64,000 nucleotides of DNA from G965195345 sp965277775 (GCA_965277775.1 OZ255843.1:372001-436000), one strand, 5' to 3'. Numbered from the stretch's first letter, positions 52,468 through 61,961 are shown. A program made the numbers and translations. Notes: a model not told the origin generated them from the letters alone.

Positions 52468-53724
52468 ATGTTCTTGCCCAAACCCTATATTTTTCGCATT
52501 GCCATTCGTTATCTCAGCGCAAAACAAGACAATCGATTTATTAATTTCATTTCACTGACTTCCATCATTGGCATATTTTTGGGTGTGAGCGTGCTCATAA
52601 CCGTGCTATCGATCATGAATGGCTTTCAAACCGAACTCAGAACACGCATATTAAGCATGACTGCGCACATGACAATATTTGAAAAAGACCATCACTTGAG
52701 CAACTGGCAGAGCGTGAGGACTGACTTACTAAAACATCCCAACATCGTTGGTGTTGCACCATTCATTGAAAAACAAGCGCTGCTAAGTGCCGGTAAAAAC
52801 GTGAAAGGCGCATTGATCAAAGGCATTGACCCTGCGATTGAAACAGACGTTTCAAGCATTGCAGAGGACATCGAAAAAGGGACTTTAGAAGATTTAAATC
52901 CAGGCGAATTTAATGTCATTTTGGGCATCACGCTTGCCGCGGAACTCAAAGTCACAATCGGCGATAAAATCACCCTTGTCATCCCACAACCCGCTTCTGG
53001 ATTGATTGCCTCAGTCCCCAGGCTCAAGCGATTCACCGTCACAGGGCTTTTGAATGTTGGCATGCACGAATACGACAGTGGTTATGCGTTTATTCATATA
53101 GAAGATGCGGCTAAACTCTATTCCATGCGCGATAAAATCAGTCGTTTGCAAATAAAAACCGATGATCTTTTTAAAGTCAATCAAATCATTGACAGTCTCA
53201 ATACCTACTTACCTGATAAAGATTATTACGCGCTTTCTTGGACTCAGCAGCACGCTAATTTTTTCCAAGCCATTCAGTTAGAAAAACGCATCATGTTTAT
53301 TGTCGTCGCCTTAATTATTGCCGTTGCGGCCTTTAATATTGTTTCGACCATGGTCATGATGGTCAATGAGAAAGCACGCGCCATTGCCATTTTACGCACA
53401 CAAGGGGCGCGCACACGAGATATTACAACCTTATTCATTTTTCAGGGCATTACCTTAGGATTAATTGGCACACTGCTGGGCTGCTTAGGTGGCTATGTGC
53501 TCTCTGATAATATCGGCACCATCATACCCTTTATTGAACAAACTTTTAATTTGCAATTTTTTCCAGCCGATGTGTATTACATTTCAAAAGTTCCCGCCGA
53601 AATTAACTTATCTGATGTGGTTGAAGTTGGTTTGTTTGCATTTTTAATGAGCGTTATCGCTACAATTTACCCAGCGCTTAGAGCTTCAAACGTCGAACCC
53701 GCACAAGTATTGCGTTATGAATGA
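52468..53724 (+). CDS. lolC: Lipoprotein-releasing ABC transporter permease LolC/LolF
   Basis: This is the permease that extracts mature lipoproteins from the inner membrane for LolA. It has 418 residues from MFLPKPYIF; a TTG two codons upstream abuts the previous stop codon. The N-terminal membrane segment contains the LolC/E signature FINFISLTSIIGIFLGVSVLITVLSIMNGFQTELR. A large periplasmic domain and three C-terminal membrane segments follow. Only one permease gene is present beside lolD, so it may form a homodimer as in single-permease (LolF) systems. It overlaps lolD by eight bases. Confidence 0.92.
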   Translation: MFLPKPYIFRIAIRYLSAKQDNRFINFISLTSIIGIFLGVSVLITVLSIMNGFQTELRTRILSMTAHMTIFEKDHHLSNWQSVRTDLLKHPNIVGVAPFIEKQALLSAGKNVKGALIKGIDPAIETDVSSIAEDIEKGTLEDLNPGEFNVILGITLAAELKVTIGDKITLVIPQPASGLIASVPRLKRFTVTGLLNVGMHEYDSGYAFIHIEDAAKLYSMRDKISRLQIKTDDLFKVNQIIDSLNTYLPDKDYYALSWTQQHANFFQAIQLEKRIMFIVVALIIAVAAFNIVSTMVMMVNEKARAIAILRTQGARTRDITTLFIFQGITLGLIGTLLGCLGGYVLSDNIGTIIPFIEQTFNLQFFPADVYYISKVPAEINLSDVVEVGLFAFLMSVIATIYPALRASNVEPAQVLRYE

Positions 53725-54424
53725 CCCTGTTTTAACGGCCTCCAATATCAGCAAATCCTTTATTCAGGGTGAGAGCACCATTCACGTCCTCAATGACGTG
53801 TCTTTGACCGTGCATCGAGGACAGACCAATTCGGTTATGGGCGCTTCGGGCAGTGGCAAAACCACCCTCTTACAAATATTAGGCGGACTCAGTTCGCCCA
53901 CCAGTGGTTCAGTGTCCTTATTGAATCAATCGTTGAGCCTTGCCGATGATGCCGCCCTAAGTTTGTTGCGCAATCAACATCTGGGTTTTGTCTATCAATT
54001 GCACCATTTATTGCCCGAATTCAATGCCATAGAAAACGTTGCTATGCCTCAATTGATTGCGGGTATCTCTTATGCGCAAGCGCTCAAACGCGCTGAACAC
54101 TGCCTGAAATTGGTTGAAATGGACCATCGACTGACCCACACACCAGCCGCATTATCGGGTGGTGAACGGCAACGGGTCGCCATTGCGCGCGCCATTGTCA
54201 ATTCCCCTGAATGCATTCTGGCAGACGAACCCACGGGCAATCTGGACGAAAATAACGCTCAAAATGTTATGCTACAATTGACCAATATCTGCCGTGAGGA
54301 AGGTTTGTCCTTGGTGCTGATCACGCATGATTTAACCATCGCTCAAGCCATGTCTAACTGCTATGAATTGAGTAGCGGCACTTTGGGTCTTAAGACCTCC
54401 AATCTGACCGATGAACACAGGTGA
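53717..54424 (+). CDS. lolD: Lipoprotein-releasing ABC transporter ATPase LolD
   Basis: LolD energises lipoprotein release. It has 235 residues with Walker A GASGSGKTT, the LolD-type FVYQLHHLLPEFNAIENV, signature LSGGERQR and Walker B ILADEPTGNLD. The HHLLPEF stretch distinguishes it from FtsE, which was considered because rpoH follows, as after ftsEX in E. coli. It starts eight bases before the end of lolC and is followed by rpoH after nine bases. Confidence 0.95.
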   Translation: MNDPVLTASNISKSFIQGESTIHVLNDVSLTVHRGQTNSVMGASGSGKTTLLQILGGLSSPTSGSVSLLNQSLSLADDAALSLLRNQHLGFVYQLHHLLPEFNAIENVAMPQLIAGISYAQALKRAEHCLKLVEMDHRLTHTPAALSGGERQRVAIARAIVNSPECILADEPTGNLDENNAQNVMLQLTNICREEGLSLVLITHDLTIAQAMSNCYELSSGTLGLKTSNLTDEHR

Positions 54425-54433
54425 TCCATACAA

Positions 54434-55444
54434 ATGAATGATGACTACGATACTTTTGAGGAATCAGAAAATGAGGCAAACGATCACGATCGCCTAAAGC
54501 CGATCAGTAATCCGGATCCAGTCGATGAATTGGACGCGTCTAATATTGAAGAAGAGGACATTGAAGACGAGGAAGTCAGCAACGCCAGTAATTTAACCCC
54601 TTCGCCTTCCAATGCCTTAGTCCCGGCAAGCCATACCTTTGAAAGTTACATCCACCAAGTCAATAATGCCCCTGTTTTATCAGCAGAACAAGAATGGGAG
54701 TTGGCGCGTAAACTGCGCGAAGAAAACGATTTAGAGGCCGCTCAAAGCCTGGTTTTTTCAAACCTAAGACACGTTGTTAGCATTGCCCGTGGTTATTCAG
54801 GATACGGACTTTCTATGCCCGATTTGGTGCAAGAAGGCAATGTCGGATTGATGAAAGCCGTCAAACGGTTCGACCCCGATCAAAAGGTTAAGCTAATGAC
54901 TTTCGCCACTCATTGGGTGCGCGCCGAAATCAATGAATTTGTCATTAAAAATTGGCAGATTGTTAAAATCGCCACCACCAAAGCTCAACGTAAATTGTTT
55001 TTTAAATTGCGCTCAGCGCGCAATCAAATCGGCTGGGTTAGCGACAAAGAAGCGGGCGAAATTGCCGAAAAACATAATGTGACCAAAGCCGATGTCTATC
55101 ATATGGAGAATCGCTTCACCAACTTGGATACTTCCTTTGACGCACCCTATCAAAGCGACGATGAGCACGCTTATGCGCCGTCTCAATTCTTGCCGGACTA
55201 TCGCTATTCACCCGAGCAAATTGTCACTCAACAAAACACCGAAAGCTTTCAAAATGAAGGATTGCAACAGGGATTGAAAACTTTGGATGAACGAAGCCGT
55301 GAAATCATTGAACAACGCTGGTTTCAAGAAGACAAAGCAACCCTACGTGAGTTGGCAAAGAAATACCAAGTGTCGATTGAACGTATTCGCCAAATTGAAA
55401 CCAAAGCGCTGCAAAAACTCAAAGGTTTTTTAAGTCAATCTTAA
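54434..55444 (+). CDS. rpoH: Heat-shock sigma factor RpoH (sigma-32) with acidic N-terminal extension
   Basis: RpoH directs RNA polymerase to heat-shock promoters. The protein has 336 residues, against 284 in E. coli. The core begins near residue 65 (FESYIHQVNNAPVLSAEQEWE) and holds region 2 with FATHWVRAEI, the RpoH box QRKLFFKLR and region 4 (RELAKKYQVSIERIRQIE). The extra first 60 or so residues are acidic (EEEDIEDEEV) and unlike known RpoH N-termini. No alternative ATG lies between them and the core. The gene follows lolD after nine bases and could be expressed with it. A weak hairpin lies behind it at 55469-55489. Confidence 0.94.
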   Translation: MNDDYDTFEESENEANDHDRLKPISNPDPVDELDASNIEEEDIEDEEVSNASNLTPSPSNALVPASHTFESYIHQVNNAPVLSAEQEWELARKLREENDLEAAQSLVFSNLRHVVSIARGYSGYGLSMPDLVQEGNVGLMKAVKRFDPDQKVKLMTFATHWVRAEINEFVIKNWQIVKIATTKAQRKLFFKLRSARNQIGWVSDKEAGEIAEKHNVTKADVYHMENRFTNLDTSFDAPYQSDDEHAYAPSQFLPDYRYSPEQIVTQQNTESFQNEGLQQGLKTLDERSREIIEQRWFQEDKATLRELAKKYQVSIERIRQIETKALQKLKGFLSQS

Positions 55445-55468
55445 GCATAATCGCTATCGATGAACCGT

Positions 55469-55489
55469 TTGTTGCCAGTGCCGCAACAA
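55469..55489 (+). terminator. Weak hairpin after rpoH
   Basis: TTGTTGC and GCAACAA form a seven-base stem around CAGTGCC, 24 bases after the rpoH stop codon. The downstream sequence TATGGTATTTT has only a short T run, so termination here is possible but not certain. Confidence 0.4.
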
Positions 55490-55566
55490 TATGGTATTTT
55501 CTACCCTAATCTAGGCCCCTCATTCACGAGGGTGAAACTTAAATATCAACAATTTTTTCGCAAGGC

Positions 55567-55642
55567 TTGACACTTTGTCAATGTTGCTTTACAATTCTTG
55601 TCAATGTTACTTGACACACACCATTTACATCCAACATGTCAA
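55567..55642 (+). promoter_or_regulatory. Iron-transport operon promoter overlapped by repeated operator-like elements
   Basis: A -35 TTGACA (55567-55572) and a -10 TACAAT (55590-55595) are separated by 17 bases. Two 18-base units of the form TGTCAA-TGTTRC-TTKACA occur at 55576-55593 and 55599-55616. Their arms are inverted, and the units repeat every 23 bases. They cover the -10 box and the expected start point. A further TGTCAA lies at 55637-55642. This layout looks like repressor operators upstream of the iron(III) transport genes. The regulator is not known. Confidence 0.7.
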
Positions 55643-55663
55643 TGATTGCAAAAGATTGTTACT

Positions 55664-56341
55664 ATGTCCTTACAAATTGAAAATTTAACCCTTTGGCAAA
55701 ACCAGCAAACGCTTTTTAAAAATATTAATTTGTCGGTTTCGCAAGGTGAAATTGTTTGTCTATACGGTCCCAGTGGTTGTGGCAAGACAACCCTGCTCAA
55801 TGCCATTGCTGGATTCCACGATGAATGTTCTGGACAAATTTTGCTCAATGGCAACTCTTTGATGCGTTATAGGCCGGCCAGAACATTTAAAATCGGATAT
55901 GTGTTTCAAGACATTGCATTATTCCCACACATGTCCATCTTTGACAACATCGCCTACGCATTCAATGTGAAACACGCCAAGGACGAACGCATACAAAAAG
56001 TCGAAACGCTTTTAAACATGGTTGATCTGCCGAACATCTCACATAAATATCCGCATCAACTCTCAGGCGGTCAAAAACAACGTATTGCCATTGCCCGCGC
56101 TTTGGCCAGTAACCCTGATGTCCTGCTGATGGATGAGCCTTTTTCAAGCGTTGACGTGGACTGTACCACCTGCATCACTCGAGATATGCGCGAACTGATC
56201 CTCGCACAAAAAATTCCCACCTTATTGGTTAGTCATAATCTGAATGAAGCCGAAAATTTTGCCGATGCCATCTATGGCATCTCAGAGCAGAATTTTTATC
56301 CGTTTGAGATGCCAATACCTCTATACAATCCTGCGGCATAG
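55664..56341 (+). CDS. fbpC: Iron(III)-type ABC transporter ATPase, short form
   Basis: This ATPase drives the importer encoded by the next two genes. From MSLQIENLTL it has 225 residues, much shorter than typical FbpC (about 350), and lacks the C-terminal regulatory extension. Walker A is GPSGCGKTT, the signature LSGGQKQR, and Walker B LLMDEPFSSVD with the H-loop SHNLNEA. It is first in the operon and starts about 60 bases after the predicted transcription start. Iron specificity comes from the FbpA-like partner, so the symbol is contextual. Confidence 0.8.
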   Translation: MSLQIENLTLWQNQQTLFKNINLSVSQGEIVCLYGPSGCGKTTLLNAIAGFHDECSGQILLNGNSLMRYRPARTFKIGYVFQDIALFPHMSIFDNIAYAFNVKHAKDERIQKVETLLNMVDLPNISHKYPHQLSGGQKQRIAIARALASNPDVLLMDEPFSSVDVDCTTCITRDMRELILAQKIPTLLVSHNLNEAENFADAIYGISEQNFYPFEMPIPLYNPAA

Positions 56342-56414
56342 CCCATCAATTCATTGGGCCATTTTGTAAAAATGGACCTCAATGATGGCGCCATTATTTC
56401 ATTGATTTAAGCCT

Positions 56415-57431
56415 ATGCACGCCATAAAAAAAACCATCCTTCAAGTCTTTGTGGGTCTTTTATTGCTTGCTCAATTACCCGCACTGCAAGCCAATGAGAC
56501 CCTATCTGTTTACTCATCGCGCAAAGAATCGCTGATCAAACCCTTACTGGATCAATTCTCGCTCGCAAAGAATGTCAAAATTCAATTAATTACGGGCAAT
56601 GACGAAGCGCTGATTGAACGCATAAAGCAAACAGGCGCAAAAGTGGATGTTATTTTATTGTCCGATGCTGGGAATTTGTTTTATGCGAAGACTCAAACGG
56701 TTCTTCAACCATTCAGCAGTGACGTCGTTGAAAATCGAGTGCCTCCTTACTGGCGCGACAGCTTAGATGGACAGCACCTCTGGACTGGGCTGTCGCTCCG
56801 AGCCAGAACGATTATTTACAATAAAACCAAGGTGGACCCTCAATCGCTCAGCACTTATCAGCAATTAGGCGATATAAAATGGCGCAATCGCCTGTGCTTA
56901 AGAACCAGTAAAAAAATCTATAATAAATCATTGGTCTCAAGCATGATCATCCATCACGGTGTCAAGGAAACCAGAAACATTCTAAAGCGTTGGGTGAGCA
57001 ATTTAGCCACCAAACCATTTGCCAAAGACTCTCAAGTGATTAAAGCCATCGCAGCCGGACAATGCGATGTAGGCATCATCAACACCTATTACTTAGGCAG
57101 AGTCTTAGAAAAAACACCAAAAACACCTGTAGGCTTATTCTGGGCTAACCAGGCAGACATTGGAACGCATGTGAACCTCAGTGGGGCGGGCATTGGCAAA
57201 ACAGCCCAAAACAAAGCACTAGCCATAGACTTCATCAATTGGCTGATCAGCAATCGCGCACAAGCAATATACGCAAACACCAATAAAGAATACCCCATCA
57301 TTGATGGTGTGGCGCTCGATCCCATTGTTAAAAGCTGGGGTCAATTTAAAGCCGATAAACTGCCCCTCAATAGTATTGGCAACTTACAAGCGAAAGCAGT
57401 TGAACTGATGCGTGAAACAGGTTATCAATAA
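56415..57431 (+). CDS. fbpA: Periplasmic iron(III)-binding protein
   Basis: This solute-binding protein of 338 residues has a signal peptide ending LPALQA (near residue 26). The mature part begins NETLSVYSSRKESLIKPLLDQF, typical of FbpA/FutA proteins. Two adjacent tyrosines in IINTYYLGR match the Fe(III)-binding tyrosine pair. WTGLSLRARTIIYNKTKV is another family block. It lies 73 bases after the ATPase gene and is followed by the permease gene. Confidence 0.9.
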   Translation: MHAIKKTILQVFVGLLLLAQLPALQANETLSVYSSRKESLIKPLLDQFSLAKNVKIQLITGNDEALIERIKQTGAKVDVILLSDAGNLFYAKTQTVLQPFSSDVVENRVPPYWRDSLDGQHLWTGLSLRARTIIYNKTKVDPQSLSTYQQLGDIKWRNRLCLRTSKKIYNKSLVSSMIIHHGVKETRNILKRWVSNLATKPFAKDSQVIKAIAAGQCDVGIINTYYLGRVLEKTPKTPVGLFWANQADIGTHVNLSGAGIGKTAQNKALAIDFINWLISNRAQAIYANTNKEYPIIDGVALDPIVKSWGQFKADKLPLNSIGNLQAKAVELMRETGYQ

Positions 57432-57444
57432 CAATGCATACAAA

Positions 57445-59034
57445 ATGAGCCTCAATCAGAAAGCCTTGTCTTTTCTTAAAAAGCAAGGATTTTTGCTATT
57501 ATGCGTCGCAATCATCTTGTTGCCATTAGGGCATACAATGATCAACTTACCAAGCATTGTTCATGATGGCTACAATCTTTTCAGTGCGGATTTTTTACAA
57601 CACATAACCTTCAATACTTTAAGCTTAGTGCTACAGGTCGGTGTGATCAGCACCATTGTTGGGGTATTTTTTGCTTGGTACGTCAAGCTGTATAAAATTC
57701 GCGGCCACCGCTGGATTCATTTCTTATTATTGCTGCCCTTAGTTATCCCCTCATATGTACACGCCTTTATATTCATTGGCGTTTGGGATTATTCAGGTGT
57801 TTTTCAAAATTATTTGCGTGCACTAAGTTGGTTAAACAGCGGCGTTGATGTGCGCGATAACAGCTGGGGCATTAGCCTTGCTTTGAGTTTTAACTTGTCA
57901 CCCTATGTTTATTTGATGACCTGTGCCTCATTCGACAGACAAAGCGATAGCACCATCAGAGCTTGTCGTATTTATGCGCAGGGGCATACTTGGTCCATGG
58001 TTAAGATATTAGTAAAACTCATACGACCTGGCATTATTGCTGGCGTCACATTGGTCATGATGGAAGTCATTGCCGATTTTGGCGTGGTTTCGATGTTTAA
58101 TTATCAAACCTTTACACTGGCGATCTATTCAGCATGGGAAGACTATAGAGATATCCTCTTAGCGTTGTTTTTAGCTTTCCATTTGCTCATTATTTCATTG
58201 CTTTTAATTGCCTTGGAGCAGAAAAATCGTGGTCAAAAGCGTTTTGATAACATTCAACAACAACTGAATGCCCGTATTGCAATCAGCCCCCGAAGACAAT
58301 GGTTTTTTTATAGTATTTGTTTGTTGTGGATGACCTTCAGCACCTTCGTACCAATCATACAGCTGATGAGTTGGTCGATTGAGTCTTTTGCATGGGAGTC
58401 GCGCTATATAGATTGGCTTTGGCAGTCGGTTAAATTAACTTTTATGGGAACCGCTGGTATTTTGCTCCTCAGTTTAATGATTAATTACTGCAAATACGTC
58501 TATGGGGGCACGCTTAACCGCAATCTGGTCGGCATTTTAAGCGTCGGTTATGCCTTACCTGGAACGATGATTGCCATGATTTTGCTATTGGTCTTCAACG
58601 AATACATTGGCCATAATCTGAGTGGCGTGGGTGTTTTAATTTTATTATGGGGCTACTGCATTCGATTCCTATCCTTGGGTCTCAATGCGCTTGCCACTGA
58701 TTGGGAGGCCATATCACCATCGTTGGAAAAAGCCAATAAACTTTACAGTCGGAGCTTCATCCAGCAAATTCAAAAATTCTATTTGCCCATGCTCAAGCCA
58801 GGCATCATGGTGGGCGCCGTGCTGTTATCGTTGGAGATCATCAAAGAATTGCCCATCACACTCATTTTAAGACCCTATGGTTGGGACACATTGGCCATCC
58901 GAATTTATAATTTGGCCTCAGAAGGCCTGTATGAACAAGCCGCGCCTGCGGCCCTACTGTTGGTGTTGTTCATTCTTATTTTGTACGGCGTCATTGCTTT
59001 GCTGACACGCCAAACAAAGGCTAAGAGCGGGTAA
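57445..59034 (+). CDS. fbpB: Iron(III) ABC transporter permease, fused double domain
   Basis: This 529-residue inner-membrane permease has about twelve hydrophobic segments in two homologous halves, the FbpB/ThiP layout. Coupling loops with the pattern of an EAA motif occur in each half, such as RACRIYAQGHTWSMVKILVKLIRPGI and EKANKLYSRSFIQQIQKFYLPMLKPGI. The start ATG at 57445 is preferred; a GTG at 57412 would overlap fbpA by 20 bases. It ends the operon and faces an EamA gene convergently. Confidence 0.88.
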   Translation: MSLNQKALSFLKKQGFLLLCVAIILLPLGHTMINLPSIVHDGYNLFSADFLQHITFNTLSLVLQVGVISTIVGVFFAWYVKLYKIRGHRWIHFLLLLPLVIPSYVHAFIFIGVWDYSGVFQNYLRALSWLNSGVDVRDNSWGISLALSFNLSPYVYLMTCASFDRQSDSTIRACRIYAQGHTWSMVKILVKLIRPGIIAGVTLVMMEVIADFGVVSMFNYQTFTLAIYSAWEDYRDILLALFLAFHLLIISLLLIALEQKNRGQKRFDNIQQQLNARIAISPRRQWFFYSICLLWMTFSTFVPIIQLMSWSIESFAWESRYIDWLWQSVKLTFMGTAGILLLSLMINYCKYVYGGTLNRNLVGILSVGYALPGTMIAMILLLVFNEYIGHNLSGVGVLILLWGYCIRFLSLGLNALATDWEAISPSLEKANKLYSRSFIQQIQKFYLPMLKPGIMVGAVLLSLEIIKELPITLILRPYGWDTLAIRIYNLASEGLYEQAAPAALLLVLFILILYGVIALLTRQTKAKSG

Positions 59035-59124
59035 CGACTAAATCTATGCGCTATGCCGCTTAAAAGTAACAGCGATCATGCCGCAATGAACATTGGTTGG
59101 TCGTAATAGATTTAAAACTAGATG

Positions 59125-59970
59125 CTACTTTCGGCTTTTTAAATTAAGCAAATTCCCTAAAAGCATCAATGAAGCGCCGATTAAAAGCGCCCATTTGAAG
59201 GGTTCGTTATACAAAAGAATCCCAACCACAATGATCAGCGGTAATCGGAAAAAATCGATGGTCATAACAATGCCAACTTCTGTCAACTGCAACGCTTTGG
59301 TTAAACAAAAGTGGGCGCTCAATGCCATCAATCCTATGACAATGGACCAAATCCATTGAGTGGTTGACAGTTCTGTCCAAACGGGTATTGAAAAAACCAA
59401 TCCAATGGGCAATTGAATGAGGCACATATAAAATAAAATGGTTAGAGGCTGATCGGTTGTGGTCAATGACTTGGTCAAGGTGTGGGCAAATCCGTAGCCC
59501 ATGGCGGCAAAAATAACGATGAGCGAGGCACTGTTGTAGAGCTCTGATCCGGGTTGTACAATAATTAATACCCCAATGATGCCCAACATCACTGCAACAA
59601 GTTTGCGCCACTCTAAGGATTCTTTCAACAATACGGCCGCAATGAGTAAGGTCCACAATGGAACCGTAAACTCTAAGGCAAATACTTCTGACAAAGGCAA
59701 TAAGCCCAACCCTAAGAACCAGCCGTACTGACCAGCAAAATGAAAGGAATTGCGAACCAATTGCAGTGGCAGACGTTGGGTTTTAAAAGCTTGGGTGTTT
59801 TGGGTGATGAGACCGATACTCACCACCACAATCAAACCGACCACACTGCGCAGGAACAGCGTTTGAAAAGTATCAACATCAGCGCTCAACTCTCTGCCAC
59901 CCACACCCATGAGACTGAACGAGCAAATGGATCCAATCATCCACAATGCCGCTTTTAGCTGAGCATTCAT
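59125..59970 (-). CDS. EamA/DMT-family transporter
   Basis: This 281-residue membrane protein has ten hydrophobic segments in two EamA repeats. It includes GREL-like ELSADVDTFQTLFLRSVVG in the first repeat and the second-repeat KLVAVMLGIIGVLIIVQPG. It resembles RarD/RhaT-type metabolite transporters. The substrate is unknown. It starts 15 bases after the DpkA-like gene on the same strand and may be co-expressed. Confidence 0.88.
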   Translation of the reverse strand: MNAQLKAALWMIGSICSFSLMGVGGRELSADVDTFQTLFLRSVVGLIVVVSIGLITQNTQAFKTQRLPLQLVRNSFHFAGQYGWFLGLGLLPLSEVFALEFTVPLWTLLIAAVLLKESLEWRKLVAVMLGIIGVLIIVQPGSELYNSASLIVIFAAMGYGFAHTLTKSLTTTDQPLTILFYMCLIQLPIGLVFSIPVWTELSTTQWIWSIVIGLMALSAHFCLTKALQLTEVGIVMTIDFFRLPLIIVVGILLYNEPFKWALLIGASLMLLGNLLNLKSRK

Positions 59971-59985
59971 GTGTTGATCAACACA

Positions 59986-60990
59986 TTATTTTAACTCAAG
60001 AATTTTATCGTAGAGCACCCGAGCCACAGCAATGTCTTGATTTTTTGATTGGGCTCGATTTTTATGACGGCGCGCACCTGGCAGGCGTGTCCCTTCAATT
60101 TCCAATAAAGCAGAAAATAAGCGTTCGGCATGGGCAAATGGGTCTTCGCTACTGCCAAATTTTGTGGGATCAAAGGCGATGATGAGCTCTCCGCCTTGTG
60201 GTGGTCCGCCATCCTTGTTATCGGCAAGACCCGCTTCTTGACTGTAACGTTCTCCGATGAGCGGACCCACCAATAACTCAATCATCAATGCGATGCTAGA
60301 CCCTTTGTAGCCGCCAAAAGGCAACAGGCAGCCCTTTAAAATTTCATTGGGGTCATTGGTAGGCTGACCCTTTTCGTCAATGCCAACACCATCTGCCACC
60401 TGTTTACCATCTCTTGCTGCAATGGCAACATCACCTTTTGCCATGGAAGCACTGGCTTGGTCAAATACAAAAGGTGGCGCATCTTTACGCGGCCAGCCAA
60501 ATGCCATGGGATTGGTGCCGTAAAAAGGTTTGATGCCGCCAGCTGGTGCGACAGCAGGCATGTAGGCGGTGAACGCCATGGCGCAAAGATTTTGCTCAGT
60601 TAGAGCCTCAATTTCAACCCATAGTGATGAAAAATGATGAATTTTGGTCAACGCCAATGCAGCCAATCCGTTCTTTTTGGCTGCTTGAACCAATGGTAAT
60701 CGCCCAAACTGCAAGGCCCGCGGCGCAAAACAATTATGGCCATCGACTCTGAGCACACACGGCGTTAGGGTTTCTAAGCTGGGCGCGGCATGTCCATCAA
60801 CCTTACCGCTTTTCAGAGCAGCAACATAGCCTGGCAAGCGGAATAAACCATGTGAATGGCACAAATCCGCTTCAGCGGCAGTAATCGTGTCTGCAACAGC
60901 CGTGGCATTGGTTGGGTCACAACCATTGTGAACCAAAACATCGTAAGCGATTTTGTGAACTTGGGATAAGCTGATTAAAATAGGTTCCAT
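59986..60990 (-). CDS. Malate/lactate dehydrogenase-family reductase, DpkA-like
   Basis: This 334-residue NAD(P)-dependent enzyme belongs to the Ldh_2 (YlbC/malate-sulfolactate dehydrogenase) family. DLCHSHGLFRLPGYVAAL, ALTKIHHFSSLWVEIEAL, YGTNPMAFGWP and LPFGGYKGSSIALMIEL are shared features. The detail HFSSLW and MAKGDVAIAARDGK resembles delta1-piperideine-2-carboxylate/pyrroline-2-carboxylate reductase (DpkA) more than L-sulfolactate or malate dehydrogenases. That would reduce cyclic imino acids from D-lysine or D-proline or hydroxyproline routes. The subfamily call is from memory of motif patterns. An EamA transporter gene follows. Confidence 0.75.
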   Translation of the reverse strand: MEPILISLSQVHKIAYDVLVHNGCDPTNATAVADTITAAEADLCHSHGLFRLPGYVAALKSGKVDGHAAPSLETLTPCVLRVDGHNCFAPRALQFGRLPLVQAAKKNGLAALALTKIHHFSSLWVEIEALTEQNLCAMAFTAYMPAVAPAGGIKPFYGTNPMAFGWPRKDAPPFVFDQASASMAKGDVAIAARDGKQVADGVGIDEKGQPTNDPNEILKGCLLPFGGYKGSSIALMIELLVGPLIGERYSQEAGLADNKDGGPPQGGELIIAFDPTKFGSSEDPFAHAERLFSALLEIEGTRLPGARRHKNRAQSKNQDIAVARVLYDKILELK

Positions 60991-61040
60991 GAGACTCCTT
61001 GTTGTTGATTGATTAAAAAATTAGAATAATTACTTTGAAT

Positions 61041-61961
61041 TCATTTTATGGGGTTTTCATCGTCAGTAGGACTTTTTCTTGTGTCTGTTTCTGACGCATC
61101 CAATTCATCCTCAAATGCGGCATCATTAAATTGAGGTTCAGTCGCATCAGTGTTATTTTCGTTAAAGGGGTCGCCAGGTTCATCCTCATCGTGCAAACCT
61201 TTTGCGACACCACTGCCGACGATCGCCTCTTTGGGTCGATGTAGCCAGTTACCAATGATTACCCCTGTTTCAAATAACAACCACATGGGCACAGCGAGCA
61301 AGGTTTGAGAAATCACATCGGGTGGGGTTAATAGCATACCCATGACGAAAGCACCCACAATCACATAGGGCCGTTTTTTGGCTAAATCTTGCGCGCTGAT
61401 AACCTCAGTCAAAATCAATAATATGGTGGCAATGGGCACTTGAAAGGCCACCCCAAAAGCAAAAAACAGCTTGATGGAAAAATCCAAATAATTGGTGATG
61501 TCTGTGGCCACTTGCACACCTTCTGGGGCAATACCGACTAAGAAGGTGAATACCAATGGGAAAACCACAAAATAGGCAAAAGCACCTCCCGTGTAAAACA
61601 AAACCACACTGCCCATGGACAGAGGCAAGAGGAGTTTTTTTTCTGTTTTATAAAGACCTGGCGCAATAAAGGCCCATATTTGGTAAAGCACAATGGGCAT
61701 GGCCAAAAAAATGCCTGTAATGAGAGCTAATTTAAATGGGGTTAGAAAAGGAGAGGCAACACCTGTGGCGATCATTTGGCCATTTTGAGCGGCCAAGGAT
61801 TGAACCAATGGCAAGGCGAGCAGTGCGTACAAGTCGTTGGCAAATGGCAATAACAGAGCCGTCGTAAGAACAATGCCTATGACCGCACGCACCAAACGCG
61901 TGCGTAGCTCGAGTAGATGCTCTAATAACTGTGAAAATGATGCGTTCGGCGTCTCGCTCAT
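61041..61961 (-). CDS. tatC: Twin-arginine translocase subunit TatC
   Basis: TatC is the signal-binding core of the Tat pathway, which exports folded proteins. It has 306 residues with six membrane segments in the first 240. Family blocks are LLEHLLELRTRLVRAVIG at the start and FGVAFQVPIATILL and LTPPDVISQTLLAVPMWLLFE later. The last 60 residues are strongly acidic and likely disordered, longer than usual. It overlaps tatB by four bases. Confidence 0.95.
   Translation of the reverse strand: MSETPNASFSQLLEHLLELRTRLVRAVIGIVLTTALLLPFANDLYALLALPLVQSLAAQNGQMIATGVASPFLTPFKLALITGIFLAMPIVLYQIWAFIAPGLYKTEKKLLLPLSMGSVVLFYTGGAFAYFVVFPLVFTFLVGIAPEGVQVATDITNYLDFSIKLFFAFGVAFQVPIATILLILTEVISAQDLAKKRPYVIVGAFVMGMLLTPPDVISQTLLAVPMWLLFETGVIIGNWLHRPKEAIVGSGVAKGLHDEDEPGDPFNENNTDATEPQFNDAAFEDELDASETDTRKSPTDDENPIK

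Noticed and set aside
53717..54424. FtsE instead of LolD, because rpoH follows as in E. coli ftsEX-rpoH
   Set aside because: The permease gene precedes the ATPase, has the LolC/E N-terminus and large periplasmic domain, and the ATPase has the LolD-type HHLLPEF motif.
59207..59656. A 149-codon minus-strand frame inside the EamA gene
   Set aside because: It overlaps the transporter fully in another frame, has no family features, and the transporter frame has clear membrane segments.
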